A stretch of DNA of 64,000 nt from Emiliania huxleyi CCMP1516 (Eukaryota > Haptophyta > Isochrysidales > Noelaerhabdaceae), in assembly GCF_000372725.1 (NCBI RefSeq), contig NW_005200600.1, positions 708,475-772,474 of the forward strand. The letters are read 5' to 3'. This document shows positions 33,137 through 42,641 of the stretch, one piece after another; positions within the stretch are counted from its first letter, which is position 1, and the number at the start of each line of letters is the position of its first letter. The notes beneath the pieces were generated by a model. It ran no database searches. It was given only the letters and a program-made list of their open reading frames with translations, and had not been told where the DNA came from. The translations under genes and the position numbers were made by a program.

Positions 33137-33289
33137 AGCAAAATCTCTCGTCGTGATACGAACGCTGAGGATCTACGTGGTGTATGTCTCGCTCGTGAAT
33201 ACAGGAAAACATCGTTTTTGAATCGATTGAGACGAGTCTTAGTCTTTTATGAAGACCGTTTGAGAGTTTTGTGCTCGAGATTCCTGCTC

Positions 33290-36200
33290 TTATGATGCCG
33301 GCGCTGATCCTGATGCGCTCGCCTGGAGAATCACTCGCGTCGGCTCCCCAACGCGGAGCGGAACCACAAAAGCGCCCGCCTTGCGGCCCGAGCACGGATA
33401 CGCGGCCTCGTCGTACGCGCAACTGTACGCGCTCGTCGGTGCCGGCGCGCGCCCGTCGCGCCGTTCCACCTCGAGGAAGACGCTGGCCTGCTCACATGGC
33501 GGGTGTGATGACCTGAATAGCGAGAGAGAGCCTCCACGCTTGCCGAGGAGGGGGGGCGAGGAGGAGAAGGGGGAGGAGGTGGCGGCGGCACGCCTCGCTG
33601 CTGCGCGCCCGCTCGTGCACCGCCACGCGCAGCACCGCCCGCCGCCCGCGCGGCTGCAGCTCGACCTCGACGAGCCGTCCACCCTCGACGGTGACGGTAA
33701 GGCCGAGGGGCGCCAAGTACGCTCGCCGGCCAAAGGCGTCCCGCGGCGTGACTCGCAGGTTCGCGCCCGCGTCGCAAGCTTTCGCCGCCGAGGCCGAGGC
33801 CGCTCCGCCCCCCGCCTCGCCCTCCACCGCCAGGTCGCACAGGAAGCACGACCAGCCAAACGGCGGCATGCAAGCGACGTACGCCGCCGCGGAGCGCCAG
33901 TAGCCGTAGACGCCGGGGCCTGAGGGCAACGCTCTCGCAGTCAGGAGGGGGGGGGGGCTGGGGGCGTGCTATGCAGGCGTTGTCTGCCGTAGTCTCCCGA
34001 GAACCCGTCCCTCCGCAGCAGCCCCGGGTCTCCGTGCCACGCCATGGAGTAGGCGCCCGAGGGGTGGATGTTGGAGAGGTGGCCTGCTCACAGCCCTCGC
34101 CGTCTCTCGCCACCCCCCTTCTCTCTTCACAGGCGTGCGCGCTAAGAGAGGCGGCCCAGGAGGGCGCACGCTCCCAGCCGCAGCAGGTAGTGTCGCTCCG
34201 GGAAGGCGCGGAAGGAGTCGAGCACCGCGACCGCGTTCAGAGTCGCACCGTAGTGGTGGAACTCGCGCTCGTTGCCCCACTGCGTCTTGCCATTGATGGT
34301 GAAGTCCCAGTACCTGCTCACAGGTACAGGTGTGAGGAGACGCTCTTCGCAGCTTGCCGCTGATGCATCGCAGCACCGGCGCGCGGAGCCGCAATATGCC
34401 CAGTGCGGGACGACCGTCGAGTAGGCGAGCACCGCCTGGACCGTCTTGTTCGCGTCGGCCACCTTGCCGTCGTGGAGCAGCCAGCTGTGGATCTCCTCGT
34501 GGCCTGTCGAGTCCCAGGGAAACTCGGAGCCGTACGGGAAGAGCATCGACATCCACTTGCGCATCCGCCGCTCCTTAATCGCCTCCAGCTCGTCGGCGAG
34601 GGCGGTGAGGCCCTCGCGGCGCAGGTCCGCGAGCACCGCCACGAAGATTGAGCCCACCATCAAGCCCCACTGGCTCGTCCCGCGCCCGCCGAACGTGTGC
34701 ATCGCGACCGCCGTCCGGCCCGCCTGCTCGAGGTACCAGCGCCACCCCGCGCGCTTGGTGGGCGGCGGCGAGATGTGGCGCGCGACGCGGTAGAGGGACC
34801 AGTAGCCGACCGTGACGTGCGGGTAGTTGTACGCGCGCCACGTCTCGAGGGAGTGCTCCTCCGACCAGCAGTGCATCCAATAACAGCAGTCGCGCCCCTT
34901 CTTGCACGAGGCCCAGCACTTGTGGCAGTGGTCGTACAGCGCGGGAAGCGCCCTCCGCGCGGGGCCCGACGGGTCCTTGTCCATCGCGTCGTTCCAGTAC
35001 AGCATCGAGAGCCGGACGCTATGGTCCGCGCCCTGCAGGAAGCTCGACCGCCGGCCGGATGCGCCCGCCCACAGCGTCTCATGCACGTACTCCTCCAGTT
35101 TGCCCACCTGAACCATGAAGAGTCAAGCATGAACGGTCAAGAAAGCATCTTGCGCGTGCTCCTCCAGCCCGGCCACCTCGGCATCGCTCGGCAGCCCGAG
35201 CTGCTTGACGCTCATCGCGAGAGGCGCCGAGGCGCCAGACTCGTCCGAGTGACCCGCCATGAAGACCCGCGGGTCGTACAACAGCGCGCCGCCCCGCCCG
35301 CCGTCCGCGTCCGCGTCGGTGCCCATGTAGCCGGGGCCGCGGTGCCACGGGTCGCTGCCGTTGCCGGGGAGCCACCCGACGGTGGACGCGAAGTCGCCGT
35401 GCCGCTGGAGCAGTGCCGCCGCGGGCTCGAGCAGGTTGTAGTGCACGAACTGCAGCAGCTCGCCGCGGCGGTCTGCCGCAGGGCCCCACCTGTACCGAAG
35501 CGTGAGACGGCAGCGGCCGACGGCCACCGGGCGCAGCCGGAGGGCGTGCGCCGCCGCTGTTCCGCCAGAGAGGGGCGCCGCCTCGAGGCAGCCGGGTGGG
35601 TCGCTGCGCGGCGAGCCGACGACCTCGAGGCCCTTTGGCGTGGAGAGGTGGAGGCGCGCGTCGGTCATGTCGGCGTGCAGCGTCGCCGCCGGCAGCGGAG
35701 TGGCGACGGGCACTCCTGCGGCGAGCAGCGCCTCGCCGACGCTCTCGACGTCGCGGGCGAGGATCATCCGCAGGCCGTACGTCGCGCTGCCGCCGGGCGG
35801 GAGAGTGGCGGAGGAGGGGGGCGCCCACGGCGCCGCGCCGCGCCACTCGGCCCGTGCGTACGCCTCCGAGTGCACCACCACCTCGTACAGCATCTCGTGC
35901 ATCCAGTCGTAGTTGGCGCGGTCCTCCTGCTTGAGCGGGCGCCAGCCCTCGAAGCCGCGCCAGCCGGACGCAGAGCGGCCCTCCGCCCCAACGTCCTCTC
36001 GGCGGTCTCGGCGCAGCGGCAGCACAAGCAGCACCTGTTCTCACACTCACCCGCGCCCGTGAAGAGAGGACTGCCCACCGGCACTCTTCGGCGGCGGCGG
36101 CGAGCCCGTCACCGGCCCCTCCCCCGTCGTGCGCGTCACCTGCACGTACCCCGCCTCGCCGCCCAAGTACACCTCGGTGAAGGAGCAGCGCTGGGCGACC

Positions 36201-37621
36201 TGCGGCAGCGACCGGCCCGTGAACATCTGGTTGAACGGCACCGACAAGCCGAGGCCGCCTGCTCACAGCCGAAGCTGTGAAGAGATGCCGCTCCCAGCTC
36301 GCCCACACCGCCAGGCGGCAAGCGTGGGCCGATCTCGACGCCGCTCGTCGGGTCGCTGTTTGTGATCGTCAGCGAGAGCGTCGCCTCTGCGCCCGCCACC
36401 CTCACCTCCCTCCGCAAGGCGAGGCCCCGCCCAAACGGCAGCGGAGGAGTGAGGCAGCGCGACGCGTCCACAGAGGAGGAGAGGCCGTCCCTCGCCAGAA
36501 TCGCCTGACGGAAGGTCGGCTGTTGTTGTTGTTGTTGTCACTGGTTGAAGAGCAGAGACGCCGCCCGCCGCCGAAGTCGCCTCGGCGGCGGCGGTCGCAA
36601 GGGGAGGCTTGCGCGAGACGGTGGAGTGGGTGGAGTACCTGAGTGTTAGGCGGATCAGGCTGTACTTAATCAACTCACAAGAGGCTTGCGCGAGATGCGG
36701 AGTTGAGAGCGCCCTCCCGCAGAGCCAGCCTTTCGCACGCGCAGCGTGAGGTCGCCGAGGTGGTGGAAGCCTGTTCGAAAAAAGAGGCGCGGACGGCCCG
36801 CAGGGTGAGGTAGCCGAGGCGCGGCTCCTCTCGGCTCCCCTCGGCTCCTCTCGGCTCCCCTCTCGGCTCCTCTCGGCTCCTCTCGGCTCCTCTCGGCTAC
36901 CTCTCGGCTCCTCTCGGCTACCTCTCGGCTCCTCTCGGCTACCTCTCGGCTACCTCTCGGCTACTCTCGGCTCCTCTCGCCTTGCGCGGTCCGGTCGAGC
37001 GGCAGAGGCACTCGGCCCGAGTCGGCCCAGTGCAGCTTCACGGACGCGTCCTTGAGGGGCATCGTGTACGAGAAGGACGGGTGCGAAGCCGGAGAGACGG
37101 CATCCACCGTCCCCGTCGAGGCACGCACGCCGACAAGGAAGGCGTCGCCTGTGGGACAAGGCGCGGACGTGTCGTGGACGTGTCCCGGCTCTGACGGATG
37201 GGCGGGATGAGGAAGTGCCGGCTCGTCCGCCCAGGCTGAGCAGGCCGAGGCTGGCGTGCTCGGCCTTGGCCTTTGCAACCTCTGCCTGCGGCGCCAGCGC
37301 CGGGGTCCACAGCCTGGGTTCCGGCCTGAGCTCCTCGAGCAGCGTCTCGACGTGAGCGAGCCTATCGTCGACGGTCCGCTCCGCCGGCGGAGTGGCGGTC
37401 GCGGCCGTGACCGACTTCGCGGAGGAGGAAGAGGAGGAAGAGGAGGAGAGGGTGGTGGCGATCGTAGAGCTGGATTGGAGGAGGAGCGCGGTGGCGGCAG
37501 CCAATACGAGTAGCAAGAGGCGGCGCGAGCATACGGCGGCGCCTGGCGCCCGCTTCTTGTCGTCTTGTGGAACGAAGTAGCTGGACGCGGTCTCGGGACG
37601 CTGGCCACGGCGGTTTTGCAT
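33290..37621 (-). CDS. Membrane-anchored DUF5695 protein (glycoside hydrolase-like)
   Basis: Start ATG at 37621. The N-terminus is a type II signal anchor (SRRLLLLVLAAATALLLQ) followed by a Ser/Thr stalk. Later exons give DAFLVGVRASTGTVDAVSP, LGDLTLRVRKAG, SVPFNQMFTGRSLPQVAQR and the conserved centre FPWDSTGHEEIHSWLL, VVPHWAYCGSARR, NEREFHHYGATLNAVAVLD, YSMAWHGDPGLLRRDGFSGD and FGWSCFLCDL. DUF5695 proteins are predicted (alpha/alpha)6-type carbohydrate-active proteins; substrate unknown. The last exon ends at 33290. There are at least ten introns, several bounded by duplicated exon edges (for example 36609/36684) or containing mini-intron elements (34314, 36259). The gene is divergent from the Tudor/AP2 gene across about 110 bp. 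Confidence 0.8.
34314..34350 (-). repeat. Mini-intron element (37 nt)
   Basis: Sense: GCGAAGAGCGTCTCCTCAC, spacer, CCTGTGAGCAG followed by G, inside the DUF5695 gene. Confidence 0.7.
36259..36298 (-). repeat. Mini-intron element
   Basis: Sense: GGGAGCGGCATCTCTTCACA, then GCTTCGGCTGTGAGCAG followed by G, at the 3' splice site before the VPFNQMFTG exon. A second, more diverged copy lies at 36034-36075. Confidence 0.65.
36818..36980. repeat. CTCGGCTCCTCT tandem array in intron
   Basis: About 15 units of TCTCGGCTCC or TCTCGGCTAC within an intron of the DUF5695 gene. Confidence 0.9.
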
Positions 37622-37738
37622 GCGCCGGCGCCTCCCTGTTTGGCGAAGAGCGCCTCGAGTGATGCTGCGTGTCGCGCCGCCGGCAAAGTTTGGCAACGAC
37701 GACAGCGTCGGGTGGGTAGGCCGTAGAGGCGACCGCTA

Positions 37739-38600
37739 AAAAAGAAAACGTCGTATCGAGGACCTCTCGTCGGAAAACGGGTGCGAGTCTACTGGCCAGG
37801 CGACAAGAAGTGGTACTCTGGGCAGGTCAAGGCGTTTGACTCAGTGACGTTGGAGCACTTAGTGCGGTACGACGACGGCGAGGAGCGGCAGGAGTGCCTG
37901 ACAGGGCTCGAGCCGTTGCAGTGGGAGCTGCTGCTCCCCGCGGCGGCGGCCGCGTCGAGTACACGGGCTGCCACAATGTTGCGCAGCGCGCTGCGCGAGG
38001 CGGACCCAGAGACGTTGGCGGGGTCTCGCTGCCGCCGAAGGGCTGACGCTCGTGCCAGCGAACAATGAGGTGGGATATCGTGGCGTGTCGCCTAATTCGT
38101 CTGGAACGTTTCACGTGCGCAAGCGCATGGACGGCAAGGCTTACGAACTTGGCACCTTCTCGAGCGCTGCCGAAGCCGCTCTTGCTTATGCACGGTTTCT
38201 CGGCCCGGCGGAGTCAGCCAAAGAGGCGGCCCAAGGGCCGGCTCGGAGGAACCAATATTCTCGGAAGAGGAGGGCCGGGTCGGAGGACCACGGAGACTTT
38301 GGCGTCCCGCGGTGCAACGTGTCCGTCGAGGCCGTCATTTGTGAGAGCGCCTCAGAGGACGAGGACGGCGAAGCCATCCGTGGTGCTGCCACCACCCTCG
38401 TCACGGCGACGTCTGCGGACGGCGACATGGCGCCGATGTGCTCGCCGCCTGCGCAGGCACCCGGGGGAGGGGCTCTGAAGCGCAAGCGCAGCTTCCACAG
38501 CGAAGAGTTCGAGCTATCTGCCGCCGGGGACACGATCTCCATCCCTGTGCCGCAGGCCATGCGCGGCCGACGGGCCACCGTCGTGGTGACGTATGAATGA
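37739..38600 (+). CDS. Tudor/agenet plus AP2/ERF-like transcription factor
   Basis: The first part is a Tudor-like barrel (VGKRVRVYWPGDKKWYSGQV, then VRYDDGEERQECL, then WELL), known from chromatin readers. The second part, in another frame, is an AP2/ERF DNA-binding domain (NEVGYRGVSPNSSGTFHVRK, then YELGTFSSAAEAALAYARF). An acidic Ser-rich region and a basic KRKRSFHSEEFELS tail follow. A 46-nt GT-AG intron (37954-37999) would join the frames; a frameshift is the alternative. The first in-frame codons have no ATG back to a TAG at 37724, so a short 5' exon is probably missing. A nuclear regulator that reads histone marks and DNA is inferred. It shares a short divergent promoter with the DUF5695 gene. 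Confidence 0.75.
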
Positions 38601-38757
38601 GAGAGGCGGCTTAGAGAGGTGAGGACGCTCGTTCCCTATGGCTTTGCATCTAAATAAAGAGCGCTTGAGCGACAGACTACTAAGGTCGTATTCTACGCCG
38701 ACCTGCGCCAGAACGAGACGGAGGCGAGGTGGAACAGTGCGCTGAGCCTCTTGACCG

Positions 38758-38767
38758 TAAAATTCTT
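38758..38767 (+). promoter_or_regulatory. TAAAATTCTT motif upstream of the multi-pass protein gene
   Basis: Exact TAAAATTCTT followed by TTGTATATC, 89 bp before the ATG at 38857. Confidence 0.45.
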
Positions 38768-38856
38768 TTGTATATCGGCCTTGCGAACGCGCTCGGTGGC
38801 TGGCAGTGCGTGCCTACCTCCCTCGGCCCTTGCTCGCTCGGCCACCTTCTCATGCG

Positions 38857-41800
38857 ATGACGCAAGCATCCATCCTCGATGCCTTCACCTGGCTCTTCCG
38901 CGCTGTCTACACGCTCGCCTCCAGCATCTTCCTCCTCCTCTTCGAGGGCTGCGGCCGGCTGCTCGGCATCTTTGGCGCGCTGGCGGTTGTGGCTCTCGTG
39001 CTGTGTGGCTGCAACCACGGCGGCGAGGGCGCGTGGTACACCGGCGCGGTGGTTGGCGACGACGGCCAGCTCACGCCCATCGGACTTCTCCTGTTTGCTG
39101 CCGGCGTCCTCTGGGCGCCGCTCGGGTGGAGCACGGCCGACCTCGCCGTCGGCGCTGCGCTCGCCCCGACGCTCTACATCTGGCTGCTGCCGCAGCTGCG
39201 GGACGGCTGCAGCGGCTTCCTTGGCGAGGTCGGCGCGGACGTCTCCCTGCTCGGCCTCTGCCGCCTCTCGCGCAGCATGGGTGCGCTGGTCGCGCTCTTC
39301 TACCCGGCGCTGCTGCTGCTCAACCTGCGGGGCGGGGCAGGCGCGGGGGTGAGCGGGCCTCGTGGAAGGACCGCCTCGTCACTCCCTCCCGAGCCCATTC
39401 GCCTACAGGTGCGTGGCCCGACGGCGGGGGCGGCTTCACCTCACTGAGCGGCGGCGCGCTCGGGCGACTCCGCGCCACGGTCGCGGCGGCCGACGCACTC
39501 TTCTGGCTCTGGCTGGTCGCTGGCGCGCTGCTGCGGCGGAGGCCGGACTGGTGCCCCGGGGAGTGGACCCCGATGGAGGTGGACGCCCGCTCGCCCCCTT
39601 TGCCGCCTTGGCGTCCCTTCCCACCCACCCTTCCCACCCACCCTTCCCACCCACCCGCTGTCGGCAGGTGGACGCCACCCTCTTCGGCGGCTTCCTGCTC
39701 GCCGCGGCGGCGCACACGCGGGAGCAGCACTCGCTGCAGCCCTGCCGCCTGTCGCTGCTCAGCGCGGCCGCCATCGGAGCCGTCGGAGCGGCGGTGCTCG
39801 CCGCCCTCGCCGCAGGCGACACACCTCCGTTAGGCCCTCCTTAGGCCCTCCGTATGGGCCCTCCGTAGGGCGACGCCCTTCCGCACACCCTTCGCCAATC
39901 GCCACCCTCGGGACTGCATCGCTCACTCGTCACTCATCGCGTGATTCATCGGGCAGGCGGCTTCGGCGCAGCCGCCTCCTCCGTGCCCTGCAGCGACGCC
40001 GTCGCCGCGCTGGCGAGCGAGGCGGGCGTGGCGGCGGTGGGCGGCGCCGCGGGCATGGCTGGCGTGGACGCGCGTAGCCCGTGCGGCGAGAACGCTAGCC
40101 GGACGGCGCTCCTGCCTCCCGCTCCCCCGGCCCTCGTCGTCGAGCCGCCGCCGCTCGCCCGCAACGGCACGGCTGCCTGCTGGGGGTCTCTGGACGGCTC
40201 GAACGTGCTCCCCTTCACGATCGACGACCCTTCCCCTCGCCCGCCCCCCGTGCCGAGCTGCGCCAGCGAGTGGGCGCTCGCTCGCTCGCTCTCGTGGCCG
40301 GCTCCGGCCGACGGGGCCGCCGCCGCCGCCTCGCGGCTGCTGTGGTGGCTGCAGGTCACCGGCCTGAGCTTGGTGCTCTGGTCGCCGCTGCTGCACACGC
40401 TGGCAACGAGGCCGGGCGGGCTCCTCTCGGGCGGCTGCAGCGCCTGCTTCTCTTCCTCGTGGTGGCGCGACGCCGGGGGAGGGTACGGCCGCTGGGTGTA
40501 TGGCCCGATGGCCAAGTCCGCCGGGGCGGCGGCGGCGGGCGCCTCGTCCTCTGGCTTGCTCCTCCTTGTGCCTGCGGCGTCGGAGGAGCTGGCGTCCGCG
40601 GTGCGGAGAGGGGACGAGAGGGCGGCGCTGTGAAGAGGCGCCGTTCACACCAGGCGGAGTGAGCAGGTGCGCAGGGACGAGGGCGGCGCTTTCCGCTCTT
40701 CGCTGTCGACACTCTCCGCCGTGCTGCCCACCGCCTTCCTGCTCTCCCAGCCGTGGCAGCTGTACGTCGGCTTCGCGGCGATGCCGTACTGGATGCAGGC
40801 GGGGAGTGATGAGTGATTCGGAATCAGCGACTAGTGATCACCGCTGCCGTGCTGGATGCAGGCGTCGCTGTCCGGGTACATCGACAGCCCGGAGGCGACA
40901 GCGCTGTACGGCGCCGCATTCTTCGGCCATTTCCTCAACATCGCGCGGCTTCGGCAACGGTGTGAAGAGGGCGCTGCTCACGGCACACGGCGTGAACAGG
41001 CTCCTTCCTCAACATGTGGGGGTTCGGCAATGCTGCTCTCGCGCGGCCCGCAGGCGTGCGGGCGGGGGCACCTCGGGCGCATCTCAAAAATCTCGGCCAA
41101 TCTCCGCCAATCTCCACCGATCTCGGCAGGCACGTGGGTCGGGCCGGTGGAGCGAGCGATGACGGGCACCGCACTCGGCTACTACCAGTGGATGTTCCTG
41201 CTGATGTGCGTCGTCGACTCCGCCTGGCGAGATCTAGCCGAGACGGCCCGAGACGGCCCGAGATGGCCCGAGATGAGGCGAGCTCATGTGCATCGTCGAC
41301 GCCGCCTGGCTCTCGCAGCCGCACGGTGCCCTCGGCTTCAGCTCGGCCCCCCTCGGCCCAGCTCGGCCCCGCCTGGAGAGGGCCTCTCTGCTGCCTCTCC
41401 AGGCTCTCGCTGCCGCACACCGTCCTCGGCTCGACCTTCCCCCTCTGCGCGCTCCTCTACATCGCGGAGCTCCTCTGCTTCAACCGCGACTGGCTCCCCT
41501 GCAAGGAGGTGTGGGCGGTCGTTGGTGTCGGCGCTGGCGGCGCGTGGATGCCTCTCGGCGCGCCGTATGGTGACCAGTCGCTCATCCATCAACCAGCTCC
41601 TCGTAGGCGCTTGGATGACGCTGGATGCGCTGCTGCACCCGGGCAGAACCGACCCTGTGGGCCACGACGATGGATGGATGGCTAATCACCAAACTCGGGC
41701 GAGACTGGACTCGCGTAGGCAAGCCAATCCCGTGGCCGTACTCCTTCACGCCCTTCAACCGCTTCTGGCTTGGCGAGGCCACCTCCCTCGTCGCCATCTG

Positions 41801-42083
41801 CTGGTTCACGCACATGCAGCACGTGCGCATAGTCGCCCTCGGAGAGCCCCAGCAGCAGCGGCAGCAGCAGCAGCAGAGGTCTGCGCGCTCCGCCCCCGAA
41901 GCCGCCAAATCGCGCGCCGCGCAGATGCGGACCCAGGGCGCGCCCGCGAGCGACCGGCACCGCGCCGCTGCATTCGCGCAACGGTCGCGGGGAGGGAGGG
42001 AGAGGCGGCCTCTGGCCTATGAGAGGCTGGCTTACGAAAAGGCGGGCGCAAGAGGAGTGCGGGTAAGCATGCCGATGGTGTGA
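38857..42083 (+). CDS. Unknown multi-pass membrane protein, many exons
   Basis: ATG at 38857. Successive exons each carry hydrophobic helices: VYTLASSIFLLLFEGCGRLL, FGALAVVALVLCGC, PIGLLLFAAGVLWAPLGW, LFWLWLVAGALLRRRPDWC, VDATLFGGFLLAAAAHTREQ, LLWWLQVTGLSLVLWSPLL, PTAFLLSQPWQLYVGFAAMP, TALGYYQWMFLLMC, TFPLCALLYIAELLCFNRDW and EATSLVAICWFTHMQHVRI. The C-terminus is Gln/Arg-rich and cytosolic (stop at 42081-42083). I recognise no family; a transporter or glycosyltransferase-like channel are guesses only. At least six of its introns are flanked by duplicated exon edges (40783/40851, 40935/41007, 41203/41284, 41312/41395), making it the clearest showcase of the pattern. Confidence 0.7.
40630..40666 (+). 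repeat. Mini-intron element (37 nt)
   Basis: GTGAAGAGGCGCCGTTCACA, spacer, GAGTGAGCAG followed by GTGCGC. It is flanked by imperfect copies of GTGCG(G/C)AG...GACGAG..GGCGGCGCT. Confidence 0.8.
40962..40999 (+). repeat. Mini-intron element (38 nt)
   Basis: GTGAAGAGGGCGCTGCTCAC, spacer, GGCGTGAACAG followed by G. TTCCTCAACAT...TTCGGCAA occurs on both sides. Confidence 0.8.
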
Positions 42084-42641
42084 GGACGCGGCAATAATAG
42101 GACGAAGTAGCCAATTTTAACCAATTATGGTAGGACCTCTTCGGGCAATTAGTTTTTAACATGCACGCGATGCAGCATCCGCAGCGGCAGGTGCGCATGT
42201 GTAACGAAATGACGAAATTCCAAAAGTAAGAACGGCGTCCTGGGACCGCTCTCCGCTGCGCCGCCGTGTGCGCTCTCGCGCCCAAACCCCACCAATATAG
42301 AATTAACAGTGAAAACTGGCCCGAACCGGCACCGGACCGGTGTGCGGTGAGCACTTGCTCCTAAGTCCTATGTAAGAGGGCGTCGGGGCTGCGGGGGCAC
42401 ATACCGCGTCTCCAATGTACATGCATGTTGTAAGCCGTATGTCGGACCCTCGCTGTGTCTCTCGCATGCCTCGCGACTCATGCATTGCCTCGACCCGTGC
42501 CCGTATGAATCAGTGCTCCCAATCAATGAATGGCTACCGCCTCGTCCGTCCCGCCCGCCTCGAGCAACTCGCTCGCCACGTCGACAGAAGCGTCGACCGG
42601 AATCACCTATCATCATTCATCCACCATTCGACTGATGCCGT
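42084..42641. other. Spacer between convergent genes
   Basis: AT-richer DNA without coding signal or recognisable repeat. It must hold the 3' ends of the multi-pass gene and the zinc-finger gene. Confidence 0.4.

Noticed and set aside
34697-36280. A 527-codon plus-strand frame
   Set aside because: It is antisense to the DUF5695 exons, Arg/Ala/Val-rich without any domain, and its codon composition is that of a GC-rich shadow.
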